64,000 nucleotides of DNA. It comes from Cucumis sativus (Eukaryota > Streptophyta > Magnoliopsida > Cucurbitales > Cucurbitaceae). Numbering within the stretch: position 1 is the stretch's first letter; every line of letters starts with the position of its first letter. Shown piece by piece: positions 1-14,199 of this stretch. Under the pieces are notes generated by a model. It did not search any database and was not told the DNA's origin. It worked only from the letters and a program-made list of their open reading frames with translations. Location of the stretch: positions 6,758,001 through 6,822,000 of the forward strand of contig NC_026660.2 of NCBI RefSeq assembly GCF_000004075.3, read 5' to 3'. Made by a program: the position numbers and the translations under genes.

Positions 1-1439
1 ACACTTCAAATCATTAAAAAAGAAAGAAAAAAAAAAAAGAAAAACCTTAACTCAATCCAAATTTGCATTTCTATCAACATCAAAATTCAACTCATATTTT
101 CCAATTGAATATAATAAATATCATCAAATAACTCTAAAACAATTATAATTAAACAAAATTTCACCCATACATATAAATAAATATATATAAATATATATTT
201 ATGTTTAATTAAATGTGTACAATCACTTCAAAAGTTGAAAGAAATATATATTATGATTTAAATTATATACAACCCAAATGGGAATTAATTAAAACTTGAG
301 GACATGGAACTACTTAAATGGAAGATAGGTAAATAAATTGAAAGTAAGAATTAGGTATGAGCTAAACAAATTAAAGATACACACACATATATATGTATAT
401 ATATAGACATGTGAGGTTAGGTGGGGGAAAGAAAAATATAGTTAGAAGGAAACTAAATGAACCTCAAAATGAGTTGATAAATGAAGTAGCTAGGGGGGGC
501 TATAGAGTTAAACCCTAGAGGGGCTATATAGCAAAAAACCCACCATAATATTTGGGGATGGGGGACCAATTTATAAATAAAATAAAATAAAATAAAAAAC
601 TTTAAAAGAATCTTTTTATTATTATTAATGGATATATATGTTACATATGGAGAACAGAATTGGGTGCCCTTTAATTTTCAGGGTCTTTCCTTTCATATTT
701 CATATCCTCCACTTCTATCTCTCTTAGTCTTACATTAGATTATTATTATTATTTACTTTTTTTCTTTTTTTCTTTCTTTCTTTCTTTCTTTTTTTTTTCT
801 TTTTTTCTTTTTAAATCTTTCCCCACCCACCAACAGGACCATATAACATTTCAATCAATCATACACATTACCAAAACTCAATAATACACACACACACACA
901 CACTATAATGTGCCCTCATAACCCATATCTCTCATTTTTTTTTAAAGGAAAGGAAAAAAACCCTAAATACCCCTAATTTGTTCACTATTACCCATTTTAC
1001 CCATCCATGACCTAATTTAATTTCAATATAACCTCAAATTCCACCCCCCACCCAACATTTTGTACTAATTCTAATGTCATCCTTTGAGTTACATGTTTAT
1101 GGGCTCTATCATCTTCTATGATCTTTTGCTTCCCCACTTGGAGATGATGATCATGGTATTTTTTTTTTTGAGGGAAGTAAGAGATTCAAGAGATCTTTGT
1201 TTTACCCCTTCTTTAATTAATTAATTGATGTTGTTTCATTTTTTTTAAAAAAAATTAAAAGCTTCTTAGGGGGCTACAGAAGAGGGGTATAGGTGTGTGT
1301 ATGTAATGTAATAATAATATAGTTTGGATTAATTTAAATAAACTAGAGAAACCCCATCTCTTTTTCTCATACTCTTCTCCTTTTTTTCTCTTTCTTCTCT
1401 CTCTTTTTGTGATTTGTGTATGTGAGTGGAGCTCAATTT
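1..1439. other. Upstream intergenic region of the B3 gene
   Basis: No coding region is visible. The tract is AT-rich with several low-complexity runs: pyrimidine-rich stretches near 755-810, a short CA run near 888-902, and A/T runs. A GC-richer island around 490-560 carries G-runs and two 'ggggctata' motifs. The last 100 bases are strongly CT-rich, as in plant core promoters and 5' leaders. Regulatory content is likely because NGATHA genes are tightly controlled in development, but no specific site can be proven from sequence alone. Confidence 0.4.
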
Positions 1440-1646
1440 CCTCTCAAGTATGTGTATGGAAATTTCAAGAATTTAATACCACCAATAAAAAGTAAAGAAG
1501 AAAGAGAGAGTGGTAAGAGAATCAACTTGATATATCCTTCCTCAATTACTTATCCTCTTTAGGGTTTTTAGAAACAAGTAGCTCAAACTGAGATATGCTT
1601 CTTTTGATCTGATCCTCCCTCTCTCACTCTCCAAACCCCAAAGTTA

Positions 1647-2732
1647 ATGAATTTTCACAAACCAGACATGGAATTTCTTACCAAAAGTACAAAAGAAGAT
1701 CAAGATCAAGATCAGGAAGAAGAAGAAGAAGAAGACGAAGATCAAGAGCAAGATCAAGATCTTGTTGCATGCAATTTCTTCCCAAATTCTCACAGTACTC
1801 AATTAACCAAACAACAAGACCAAGATCAAGATCAAGAAAGTGGGAATTATGAGTGTCAAAATGAGGATCATCAACCAATTCTCATGGATTTATCCTTAAG
1901 AATGGAAAGCAATGGTTTTGCTGATGTTGTAGAAAGAGAACACATGTTTGATAAAGTTGTTACTCCGAGTGATGTTGGAAAATTAAACCGTTTAGTGATT
2001 CCAAAACAACATGCTGAGAAGTACTTCCCTTTAGACTCATCCACCAACGACAAAGGCCTCATCTTAAACTTTGAAGACCGTCATGGAAAGCCTTGGCGTT
2101 TTCGTTACTCTTATTGGAATAGTAGTCAAAGCTATGTCATGACTAAAGGTTGGAGTCGTTTTGTTAAGGAGAAAAAACTCGATGCCGGCGATATCGTTTC
2201 TTTCCACCGTGCTCTCCCAAGCCATTCCGTCAACGACCGTCTTTTTATCGACTGGCGTCGTCGTCGCTCCGACGCTCCTACTCCTCATCACCATCACCAC
2301 CATTTCTCTAACCCTTTTCTCCTCCGTTGGGGCACTACTGCTCGTCACTTGCCACCACCACCGCCTCCGCCACGACGAACAACTCACCACCAACACCATC
2401 TTTACCCTAATTACGGGTTTGAAATCCCTAATTTTGGGATGTCTAATATTAATAATACTTCCATGTATTATTTTCGACCGCCTTCCTCATCTTCTTCTCT
2501 TTATAGGATGGGAAATGGGGATGAGATTGTTGTTAATAATCAAGGATGTTCTTCGATGGGGATTATTAACAAACCTGGGTCTGGTGCCGCAAAACGGTTG
2601 AGACTCTTTGGAGTGAATATGGAGTGTGCTTCACCGGATGGAGAAGGAGGAGGAGGAGGAGAGGATGTGTCGAACGGTGGTGTTCCGAGAAGAGGGAAAG
2701 AACCCTTGTCGTTGAATTGGGATTTACTTTAA
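1647..2732 (+). CDS. NGATHA-like B3-domain transcription factor
   Basis: Single-exon CDS of 361 residues. Residues about 98-205 form a B3 DNA-binding domain, opening with [20 protein letters not shown] and containing [15 protein letters not shown] and [11 protein letters not shown], the pattern of the RAV/NGATHA clade. There is no AP2 domain in front, which favours NGATHA (NGA) over RAV. A C-terminal RLFGV motif at residues 319-323 matches the B3 repression motif of this family, which recruits TOPLESS-type corepressors. The N-terminus (17-64) is a run of DQ and E repeats; a His6 tract (about 214-219) and a Pro-rich stretch follow the B3 domain. NGA proteins act in the nucleus in leaf-margin, style and stigma development. 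The ATG at 1647 is the first good start, behind a CT-rich leader. The NGATHA family call is firm; which of NGA1-4 is not. Confidence 0.9.
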   Translation: MNFHKPDMEFLTKSTKEDQDQDQEEEEEEDEDQEQDQDLVACNFFPNSHSTQLTKQQDQDQDQESGNYECQNEDHQPILMDLSLRMESNGFADVVEREHMFDKVVTPSDVGKLNRLVIPKQHAEKYFPLDSSTNDKGLILNFEDRHGKPWRFRYSYWNSSQSYVMTKGWSRFVKEKKLDAGDIVSFHRALPSHSVNDRLFIDWRRRRSDAPTPHHHHHHFSNPFLLRWGTTARHLPPPPPPPRRTTHHQHHLYPNYGFEIPNFGMSNINNTSMYYFRPPSSSSSLYRMGNGDEIVVNNQGCSSMGIINKPGSGAAKRLRLFGVNMECASPDGEGGGGGEDVSNGGVPRRGKEPLSLNWDLL

Positions 2733-4961
2733 TTCAAGAGACAAACGAGACTACAGAAACCAAAAGGAGGAAGAACAAAAAAAAAAAAAAAGGTTTGGGG
2801 AATTTTATATGGGAATCTTCCCTTATATATGAATTTTTCTTTTTTCTTTTTTCTTTTTTTAAACACATTTTGCTGTCTAAATTTTCAATATAAAAAAAAA
2901 AAACAAAAAAAATTTGATGAATATTGGAAGTTGAAGAAAAAGAGAAGATATTGAGATAGATCAAATCAATCCATCAAAATTGTTCATCTTTGTAGCCCTT
3001 TGAAGTTCATCTTACTCTAATTATTCCTGAAATTTTGTTCATTTTTGAATTATTTCTTATACCCAACTTTAAAAGTTCTTCTGCAAAACATTGTTTTAGG
3101 TCAATTTTCACATTCCATTATTCTGGGTTTAATTTAGAACAAGAATAATTCTCCAAATTTCCCTACAGTGTAAAGTCTTATCTCTTTGGTTGATAAGATC
3201 CAAATGGTTTATCAATTTTACTGATACACATCAATTTACTATGCGTCTGCTGCGCCCATGTGAATTAAACTACAACTAAACTTAAGCTGTAAAAACATTA
3301 TCAACTTGGTTCAAAAAATAGAGTTTAGGGTTTAGGGCAAAGGTTTGGATGGGAAGAAGAAGATGGTTTGGTTGGAGAAAAATGGTGGTGATATGGATAT
3401 TGGTTCCATGTGTTTGTCAGCTTAAAGGGTATAGGAATAATTACAAAAACTTGTGCTATTAAATTCCAATTATTCTTCATATGTTTTTCTCTGTCTATCT
3501 ATAAAAATTTATGTATTATTATTGCCTTTACTCTCATCACATTTCTCAAAACTGAATCCAAAACCTTAAAAATTATATCCATTACATAATTTAGTGTTTA
3601 GCTTTTCATATATTCTTGAATAAAGGCATATATTTAGAGTTAGAATATTATGGTTGGAATTAGTGTAGTAGTTTTTACTATAGCTTACCAAATAGGTCAT
3701 AAATTGGAGGGCAGTTGAAAATATATCAATTTCGTCCAAAATATATTAATTTGGTTGATAGTATAATGTAAAAGTATATTGAAAAAAACTTAGATCTAGC
3801 TGTTGGAGTATGTATATCAGTGATAGATTGATTATATGTCGTTGGTAGGAGTCTATCAAATATAAAGTTTTTTAATAATATATATTTTACTATATTTGTG
3901 ATTCTTTACGAATGTGGTTATATACTTAATTGTTATTTTTTAAATTGTATTACTTAAATTGCAATTACCCTAAATTTTAATCAAAGAAGTCTTTCAAGTG
4001 GTAACTGATATCATGTTGCGTGATATGATGTTTTTCACCATTGTTCGAAGTGACTTTGGAAATTTTTTCATGTTGGCTCTTCTTTTCTCAGTGATCTTTA
4101 CTTCTTATAGTTATGCACTTTCAGAGACTTTATTTCGTGAGTTTGGTTGTGTTTTATTTGTGTTTTGACCTTAGGATATATTACAATTCAAAATCCTTTT
4201 TTATAATTGTTCATTGGTTTAATTTAACAAATGTTTATATATTGAATTTCTTGTTCAAAACTACTTTTCACCAATGCTAACAAAATATATAGTAACGTTT
4301 GAAAGCTAAAAGGAAATAGTTTTAAATATTCCTTTTCATTTTTGTTGGACCTTGACTAAGAATTTACTTATTATAATTAAAAAAAGTATAAATCATTCAT
4401 GATAGTATGATGGTTAGAACTAAATATGTTTAATTTTTGAAAACAAAAAAACGAAAACCAATATAATTATCAAACGAAATTACCTTTTTAAGTTTGGATT
4501 AGTTTTTAAAAACATAAACAAAATTAAAAAATAGATACCAAAACATGATTAAAAAACACATAAAGTAGGACCTAGAAACTTAAACTTCAAAACCTAAAAA
4601 ACACCCCCAAGAAATGACTATTATTGAATTTGTTGTGAAATAGTAATTTTCCCTTCTGTTATATACAGAAGTTGTATTATGACCAAACTACAAACATAAG
4701 ACTTAAAAAGTTGTAGAAAAGTGAGACAATAGAACACAAACATGTGAGTAGTATGTAATAAGAGAACTATATTATATATATATATAAAGGAAAATGTAAG
4801 AGTTGTAGTGAAAGCCATGGACAAAAATAATGAGTAACAATGTTGTGGGATGGCACAGCTAGACATAGGTAGAAAGCCAGAGAGGGTGTCCTAAAAAGTT
4901 TGAACAAAACTGGCTAAGGCTATATACCTATATATACCTATCTATCCATCTATATATATAT

Positions 4962-4992
<31 letters not shown>

Positions 4993-6171
4993 CACCTTCT
5001 TTAATGATGTCTCTCTTTCCATATTTCATAAAACAATAATTTATTTCAAACCCCAACCATACTTATTAGTTATTGCAAAGGAATTCTTTGTGTAAGTCAG
5101 TGAGAAAATGTTATACTTTCTTTCTTTGCATTATCAGTCCCCTTAAAATTAATAATAATAATAATAATTTTTATTGTAATTAAACAAATGTGAGGAATAA
5201 TTGTATTGGTTATCATGTTTTGTTTCATTTGATTATTATTACATGAGTGTAATATTATATAAAAATTGTTTTGATCAAAATCACAACTTTTGTTATATTT
5301 TGTTTGGAGAAAAATACCTTTTCAATTACCTTCAAAATGTTTTGTTATGTTTCTTTTTTTATTTCTACATTTCTAGATTTTAAGATGATCTATTGTATAT
5401 ATAAAAAATTAAAAGAATATTATAAAGGGATTAGTTTTCACTAAACTAATAAAAAAATTATTACCAATCAAAAGTGAGGGCTAGTGAAAATTCAAGAGCA
5501 AAACAATAGAAGTGTACAAAATTAAAATTGAAGGATTAACGAAAAGTTTAGTAAAAATATAAATATCTTGAAACTCAGAGATAAATGAGAGTAACATTTT
5601 GAAATTTACGAGGAAACTAAAAATGATTAAAACTAAAAATTACAATTTAAAGATCACATAAGCGTGTTATCGCAAACCCTTTTTTTTTTTTATCACTAAC
5701 ACATCTGTATTCCATTTACGTTGTGCTTTTACTTTGTACTTGCTTTGTCGTTTTGTTAAGTAATATTTGTTGGAACATTTTGAAGAAGAAAGAATAATAA
5801 TTAAGAATGAGTGTAGAGGACCACTTATGTTTCTTTTTGTTTAAAGTAAAACAAGAAAACGAAGGGATGAAAAAATGGTTTACCCCTATGTTTATTACCA
5901 TCTTGAAAGAGTGAAAAGTAAAAGAAAAAAAAAATTAATCAAACCATGAAATAGAATAAAGAGAAAGAAAAATGATTAAATTAGCCTATCATATCTAGAT
6001 AAAATTTTACAAAAAATAAATGCATATTATACCTATCTTGGCCGAAGTAAGGATGAGTAAGATGCATTACATATCTCATATAACAAGAGCACTCTCGTAA
6101 AGTTTTAGTATCATCACTCACAACATTTTTCCATTCACAAATTTAGAGTGAAATAAGCTTCAATTTTGCAA

Positions 6172-6226
6172 AGGACCTCTTGTCCAGAGGAAGATACATG
6201 TGCCAGTTGAGCTAAGTTCATGTTGA
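6172..6226 (+). repeat. Dispersed degenerate repeat, copy 1
   Basis: Contains 'ggacctcttgtcc' followed by 'cagttgagctaagttcatg'. The same two blocks in the same order occur at 27411-27483, the second block with a single mismatch over 23 bases. Looser relatives are seen near 12881-12933, 15340-15400 and 40727-40795. The class of element is unknown. Confidence 0.55.
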
Positions 6227-9200
6227 TCTTTCTTAAACCTTTTCAAAGTAAGATAAATATATATTCATCTAATATTTTGTCAAAACCAAATAATTGTATT
6301 AAATGTTGAAAAAAATGAACACATGTCTCTCTAGAACTTTGTTCTAAGGGTTATATATTATTGGGAATACATATAAAATGTCTTTTCAGTGTATAATAGT
6401 TTTTCTCTATTTGGTACTCTTTAACTTTATTAGTTGTATATTGACCTCATATGGTAAGATAGAAGGAGAGAGAGAATAAATGACAATATCTTCGTAAAAA
6501 ATATTTGGATGTATACACTACTACAAAACTGGAAATACTTGACGATTAGAGTGAAAGTTCTCCTCACAAACTAACACGAATCTTACTATCCTTAAAGACT
6601 TATTAGAGTGAAAGTTCTTCCCACAAACCAATAAGAGTCCTTTCAGCATGTTTCGTCTTTACTCACATGCATCCTAGGAAAATTTTCAGAAGGACACCCA
6701 ACATAGAATTTGCTCCAAACTAAGCATGTTGCACTTTGAAATTCCTATGATCGATCCACCGAAAAGGAAGATGTACCTTGTTGGTATATGTATTAACTTT
6801 TAATTCTTTTAAGTCTTTCTTAACATTACTTTCATGTTTTCAGGATCCTTCTCATTCAGATGTATACAGGTTCATTCATATCTCCCTCTTAATCTTGGAC
6901 GTTACAAAAATGACTCAATTTTTTTTCTTAAAAGATCAATAAAGTTAAAAATAGATAATATGATAGAGAGATTTCGAGGTGAAAGTAAAATTTAAGAGCT
7001 TAATTTTCAAGATTCAAATGTTTATCACACGGAGCTTTAGAAAGTTAAATCTTGTTTGATAATCATTTAGTTTTTTATTTTAAAAAATTAAATTGATAAA
7101 TACCATTTTTTCGCTCATTGCTTTCTTTATTTTATTGTCTATTTTTTAGAGTTGTTTTTAAAATACAAACTAAAATTTTGAAAAGCAAACTAGTATTCCA
7201 AGTATTTCTTTAGAAGAATTCAAATGTGTAATTAGGAAAGATGAAAATCACGGTAAAGATATTGGAAGAAAAATAAATTTAATTTTCAAAAACCAAATAG
7301 TTATCAAATAAAGTTGTAAATTTTGAAAACTTTCATTTAAAGGGATCAAGATAAGTATCAGTTTACAATCACTTCACGGAAATTTTACACTTGTCTAGAA
7401 GGTCGATATGTGACCTTGTGTACATCTTTCTTTGTGTATCTCCTTTCATCAACCACACAAAAAAGAATAATTAAAATATTTCAAAAAAGAGAAATAACAT
7501 CACATGTCAATTTATGATTAAATTATTTAGTACAATGGACAGAAAGATAGATACTACACGAGATATACTTAAGTATTTTTCTTTGCACAAAAACACTTTT
7601 AGATATATAATACAAACTCAAACAAACTCTAAAATCACTTTTGAAAAATATAACCTAAAACAAATATCGAGGAATACTAACACCAAACTAAAGTTTATTC
7701 AAGTGAGATGCATCTCATTTTTATCGTACACGAGAAGAAAATTGTCAAGTGATAAATTATAATGTGACACAATTAAGTGAATGGAACAAAGATAAATGTA
7801 GTTTAATTAGATTTATATTTATCGAATCACATTATAGTTTAATAGTCCAAAATTCACAAAGGTTGCCATATTTTTAAAAAACTGATAATAGCTAATTAAT
7901 TGAGGAAATTTCTCCTCAACTTAACCTTATAATTAATTTTCAAACGATTATATGAGACATTGCAAATCATACACAGACAACAATAATGGTCACATGGATT
8001 TTTTAATTTAAAAAGAAAAGAGTTTAGGCTGTGTTCATCATTTAAATATCATATCATATCCTAAAATTCTTTAGTTTTTCTTTTATGGTTATATACAATT
8101 AAGCTTAAATTTAGAAGAAGAAAAAATCAATGATATTACACAAAAGCACACACAAAAAATTATGGCTAATTATTATTTGGTAGACAAAAAAAAATAGACA
8201 GAAATAGATTACAAATTAGTGAGAAAATAAAATGTATTCAAAGACTCAATATATATATATCATCAATCTAGTTACTTCTTGGTGTTAGAAATCAAATTAT
8301 TTTTTCTATTTAGTTATTTTGTAACCACAATGCTCCATCTTTGATATGTTTGAGTTGAAAAGTTTTCCTCTAAGCTCTCTAGCTCGTTTGTTGCTATCTT
8401 GGAGCTATTTTGACAATAAGAGGGTTTTTGTTTGTGATATTATTCTCTCCTTTGCAGTGTGACGGTGGTGGTCCTGATGGTCCTCTTCTTTTTCTCACTA
8501 CCGCCCTATGGTTTGTTTATAGTTGACTTTCCTGCTTCTATGAGCTGCTTTTCGCAAGCCCCCTCTGAGGTGTTGAAAAAGATGTCAACTTAGTTAAAAT
8601 TCCTCTTCATCCTCTAGTACTGTGTGTTATGAACACATAGTAGTTAACATTGATATTAAGATGGCACTTGAATCAAATTATCAAGTAGATCACAGTAGAT
8701 GAATAGAGAATAATAAAAACCGAAACGATGTAAAAGCAATATAAAAAAGGACCGAAAATTAGTTTGAATAATAATAATAATAATATATAATTGAAATAGT
8801 GTGCTCTCACTTTGCATGATTGTACTTTGAACAGCATCTCTATATATTAAACCCTAAATAGACACACACAAAGAAGAAGTTTTGATGAGATGTTGAAGAA
8901 TGGGCAACCATTTTGCATTAACACATATCACCAATAATACCCCATGCATCCTTTTTCTTTTTCGTTGGTTCACCCCCTTATTCAACTAATATGCATAAAT
9001 GTATTGGTCCTATGATATGGTATTATTTAATACAACACACTAACTTTACCAAACCAAAAGGGGGCTCCTTAGAAAAGTTAAAATGTTGTTATTATTATTA
9101 TTATTATTATTTAAATGTATGGGATAGATATATATAACCAACAAAAGCAAGGACAAGGATGCCATTCAACATTCATTATTAGATGTGTGTATAATATATG

Positions 9201-11639
9201 TGTGAATATATATGTGTGTGTGTACAAATTTAATGGGTCATGTTATGTTATTATGTCACTAGGTTCATAGCTACTTAATTAATGAGGCCTATACTTAATT
9301 AGTTCTATATATATATGTGTGTGTGTAAACTTCTTTATTACTTTGGGAAATGTTCCTCTGCAATTCAATTACTTGAAGACAACTGTATTTGTATCGATAA
9401 TTTACTTTCTGCTTTTAAAATTATGAACATGCAGCTTTATGTATATATATATATATATTTGTTAAAAAAAATGATTTTCGTCTTTCAAACTTTTAATTTT
9501 AATCCATTTTAAAATTAATAATAATTATTACTAGTTTGTATTATTTTTTTAAAACATTTTTACTATAAATTTTAGTAACTTAGGGAAATTATTGTGAATG
9601 ATACTAATTCTGAAATGGTTCAACAGGTTTATAAAATATAGCCAAATTTTAGACTTTATTTATTTATTATTTATATTTAGAAAAATTTATATTGATAGAA
9701 TTTGAAATTTTAATATTATTTTTTTTGTTTGTTTTTCTATCTTTGAAAATAAAAAATAATTTTAAATAATGTATTTTTTCTAACATGATAGTTATCATTT
9801 ATTTACAAAACAGAATAATTAATAAACTAAAATTTAAATTTAATCGACATACACTAAATATTTATGAATATAATAAAATATCATTATATATATTATTTTT
9901 ACTAAATAGTAAAAATTAAATGAACTAAAATGTTTTTAAAATTAATTTTCTATAGCAATTGTGATATTTTACTCTATTATAAATATTTTTAATAATTTTA
10001 ACCTATATATTAAAAAAAAAAGTTAAATGAGCTAAGATTGAAGCATAGGATTCTCACTAAACTGTTTTCAACTTATGGGAAGACGTTTATTTATTTAGAC
10101 TTAAACCTTAAGACTCTCATACAATTATACTCATTGAAAAAGAAAGTACATCGTTTGGTTGGTATAGACAGTAACTTTTAATATTTTAATATGACTTTTT
10201 TAAATTATATAGTTTTAAATTTTCAGGATCTCTGATCTCGATTTATTTTATGTTGCCTTTTAGACTCAAAGCGCTATACTACTTAACGTTGTTGATTTTT
10301 TTATTTTGAATAAAATATTATCTTTGCATGCATTCACTTTATAAATGGTTAAAATCTATTAGAATAGTTACTCGTGGATGATATATCTTTCTACTTAACC
10401 AAATAACTAAACCTAATATTGGATAATTCCATTATTTAACACTTCATTGTGATTTTTGGAAACTAAGTTAATAAACAATTACTCGTTTGTTTTGTTATAT
10501 CTACTATATAGAACCTAATTGGTAATATTTTTCTTGAAAATCATGGTTGTAGACATTATATTAAAGTTTCATTTTGACGTACGTCATTTAACTTTTGTAA
10601 GTGTGTATTAAATTAATGAATCACGCTTTGAAAAATTCAAAAGTTTTAAAATTTGATTAAGTGTTTGGTTAGAAAGGATGAAAACCTTTCGAAAAATAAT
10701 ATGGTGTGAAAAATAATTACAAACTTCCAAAATAAAATCGAGTGGTTATCATATGGAATCAAGGGATCAACGTAGGCATTCAAACACGTTGGATTGATTT
10801 TTTTAAAAAAAATTATGCGTAGTTATAAACATTATTTCCAACTAGATTTTCTTTTTATTCTAAAAAGATAAGCTATTGCTGCTTTTAAAAGATGTTCATA
10901 TTTATGAGCATCTTTGAAATTTATTTTTCCAAGTTTTTAGATTCTTATAGAATTAGATTTCATTTTTAGTAATTTTTTTTTTCAATTTTCAATTGTAAAT
11001 TTTATTCTTCAAAATTATATGTATGCATGTATATACTTTTCAACTATTCAACCAAAATCAGTGTCATCGATTTTCATAAGTGCAATATTCTTTTATTTTA
11101 ACTTATATTATGGATCATTTAAAATGATTTCCCACAATAATTAACAAATATTAATTTTAGAGAGGAAATTAAATATAATATTTTAAACCATTATTTAAAA
11201 ACCAAAAATATCAACCATTATTTTAAAGAGTTTTTTTTTTTCAAAAATAGAAACCACTATAAACAGAATTTATTAAACTTAACTTTTTCTTTTATAAATA
11301 TTTTGTACTTTGACAAATTTTCTATATTTTTTTTTGGAAGCTTTTTTAAAAATAGCAAAAATAAATTATGATAATAGAATTTATGTCACAACATTTTTTA
11401 AATTTGTAAAAGTAGTCAATTTAAAAGGAATGACTCACTGATAGTTCTATGATTATTTTATGATAGCCTTATGATTACCATTTGATAGTCGTATGATATA
11501 ACTAATTTTTTCATATTCGTAATATGCAAAAAATTGGTGTCGTGAGTTTTTTTTTTAAATTTTTGTCATTCGAAAAGACAAAAATTTAAAAGAAGATCTT
11601 AATTAATGTATTTAGAACCGTTCCAAAAATTAGTAATTT

Positions 11640-11790
11640 TTAGAAACATTTTTTAAATAGCAAAATAAATTAAAATATTTACAAAATTATAGCAAATTTT
11701 TTGGATTCTATCACTATACCACGTCAACGACTATCTATGATAAAATTTGTTATAGGTGGTAACTATTTTGTAAAAATCTATTCTTTTTTT
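11640..11790. repeat. Palindromic TA-rich dispersed repeat (degenerate copy)
   Basis: Left part reads 'atttacaaaattatagcaaa' and right part ends 'taactattttgtaaaaa', flanking a 'ctatcactat' core. This matches the arrangement of the better preserved copy at 27950-28129. MITE-like by form, too degenerate to define ends. Confidence 0.35.
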
Positions 11791-12954
11791 AAAAAATTCT
11801 AATTTTTATTTAAAAGATACTTTAAATATAAAGTTTTTATATGTTTTTCTCTTTTATTTGGTTTTATAAAATTGATGGTAATAAAAAGTGCTTAATAATG
11901 AATAAATTTGATGTGGTTCTTTTTGGTACCAATTTATGGTCCCTTGTTAGGAAATGTTATTGAAAATAAGCATTTTTATTCTTCTAGCAAAAGTCTAAAT
12001 TTTGAGCATTAAAGTAAAAAGTTCTTCATAACAAAAAGCCCTCTTCTCTCTAATATTAGTTCTATAGCATTATAAGTGATTATTTATGTACTTTCTGCCC
12101 AACTCTTTGGGGCAAATAATACTCACTAAAAAAGAGTGCTTAATTAAATGTTTCTCTTATACTTTTCTTTAAAAGTACTTCTATAGTTTCTTTTAATACA
12201 ACTCATCTTTTGTAGTCTCTCATGATTGAATTAATTTTAGCCTTCAAAAGTATTCAACTCTCCTAAATCTACTAAAAAAAAGTAGTATTGTATGAACAAG
12301 TTTGGATGGGAGAGAAAGCATATATTAATTAGTAAATTAAACACACATATATATATGTGTATGTATATATATTCATAGTGCATGTCCACATGAGCATATA
12401 ACTTAAAAATTATTAACATGTAATTCACAACTCGATTATAAATTCAAATCTCTATATCTATATTTTGTAGTGTACTAAGAAAAAGGAATAAATATACAAA
12501 TTGGGTAGATAGAGAAATTATTAAACTAAAAGATACCATAAAATATATACTTTTAACAATAATATTTTAGGATTTTACTTTTTAGGCTATACTAAGTGAA
12601 TTAAAGTGCTTAAACATCTAACTTAAACCTCTAAAATTTGTATTAATTTTATGTTTAGGTTAATTAATCTTTTCAAAGTTGGTTAATCATGGTGTTTAAA
12701 GTTGTTTTGGGTGAGGAATAAAAGTGGTCTCACATCAATCACTTGGTAATATTTGATTGTAATTTTATTATTTGTTTCAAAATGATTATATTTTCATATT
12801 AGAACATTTTCAAAATATACGAAAATCTATAATAAAAAAAAAACAACTTTTGCCATATTTAATTTGTAAATAATTTGTCTTCGGGTGGAAATTTAAACGA
12901 TACAAATGTTAGTTAAACTAAGTTTATGTTGACAAAATTAATCAAATTCTTTAT

Positions 12955-13215
12955 AGTTTATTTGAAAATTTTACTATATTTTGTAAACAGTTCATTTTTT
13001 TGGATCAAAATATTTACAAAATAATATGACAAATATTTCAAATTCTATCAATAATAAATATTGATAAACACCAATCTAACTTTTATCCATGCTTTTAGAA
13101 CTGTTCAAAATTCTATAAACACTATAGAAGTGTCTATCCTTCATCAAATAAAATCTTTTATTCGTTTTAAATTATATAAAAACTTTTTAATTATATTTTG
13201 TAAATATTTTTTGGA
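12955..13215. repeat. Palindromic TA-rich dispersed repeat
   Basis: Begins with 'ttttactatattttgtaaac' and ends with 'attatattttgtaaatattt'. It has internal 'ttctatcaat' and 'gtctatcctt' blocks typical of the repeat family seen at 27950-28129 and 37205-37530. No coding capacity. Confidence 0.4.
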
Positions 13216-13989
13216 AAGTTTTATTAGTTTAAATTTTCATATAGTACAGGGAAGAACAATGAATGAGATTTAAGTTAAAGCATGCCATGATTGCATGTTG
13301 ATTTAGGGGGATTATTTTATGTTTTCTTTAATTAGTCAAAAGATTTTCAAATGAAGTAAAGCATAAAGGCTAATTATAATTAGAAAACTAATAATTGTCT
13401 TTTTTTCTATAAAAAAAAAACCCTAATTTCAAATTTCAAAACGAATAAGCCTTTAATTTGTAGGCTAATAGGATTCAAAAGATATTTTTTAGTGAAAACA
13501 TTGATTTCCACACATTTTAGGATATCTATACATTTAATTGACAAAAAAAAAAAAAAAAACTCAAAATAGTTTTAAGGAAATGAAAATATGATTACATATT
13601 AGCTAAAGAAAAAAAAAATAATAAATCAAGTAAAAAATAATAGAGAGGTTCTAAAAATAAAAAATTTGAAAAGAGTGCATAATATATATATTTTTTTTTA
13701 AATTATGGATTATCTCAATTCATTTAAAATAAAATTGGATCTAAAAATGATGTTTCCATTCCAAAATATATAACGAGTGTTATATACAAGATGAGTAAAA
13801 GGAACGACTCACTAAGATAGAAGTAGAAGAGCGAGGGTTGAGATCAAAAGTTTTCCAAATTCTTTTGAAAAAAGACATGTTTGGTTCAGTAGATACACCA
13901 GAACATCTTCACCTCACCGAATAAACACATCTAACAATCCATAATAGGGCTAAAGGTAAGCCCAAAACAAGGCATAGGAAAAATAGTTC

Positions 13990-14190
13990 TTACAAAAAGC
14001 ATGAAGATTAATGGCAATGGTAGTAGATGATTGTAGTTTTTGTGAAACCAACAATTAGTAAGAGTGCAACCATCTTTCCAAAGATTAGCAGAGTTTTTGT
14101 TGACATCAACCCTAGAAGTACGATTGTTTATTTCTTTCCATAGGGTCCATAAGGTGTTAAAGATGATTTTATTTTTGTGGCTAGGAAGTT
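13990..14190 (-). mobile_element. Degenerate LINE-like C-terminal fragment
   Basis: The minus strand translates to FNTLWTLWKEINNR, followed by an LW...C.L..CWF pattern. This resembles the C-terminal tail of plant LINE reverse-transcriptase proteins, where a 'W.LWKERN.R' motif precedes a tryptophan-containing end. Surrounding frames hold stops, so it is a dead scrap. No reverse-transcriptase core or poly(A) end was recognised, and the call rests on one motif. Confidence 0.35.
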
Positions 14191-14199
14191 AACTTCTTA

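Larger units (their letters stand above)
2733..13800. other. AT-rich gene desert downstream of the B3 gene
   Basis: About 11 kb without a supportable gene. Open frames here are short, low in complexity and lack recognisable domains. Contents include a telomere-like double 'tttaggg' near 3322, TA and CA microsatellites near 4930-4995 and 9180-9225, TAA/TTA runs near 5150-5165 and 9090-9110, and degenerate dispersed repeats near 3820-3960, 6170-6230, 11640-11790 and 12880-13215. A slightly GC-richer patch near 8340-8600 has no coding sense I could recognise. Confidence 0.5.

Noticed and set aside
2064-2399. Minus-strand 111-residue frame across the B3 gene
   Set aside because: It is the antisense shadow of the B3 coding sequence and has no family resemblance.
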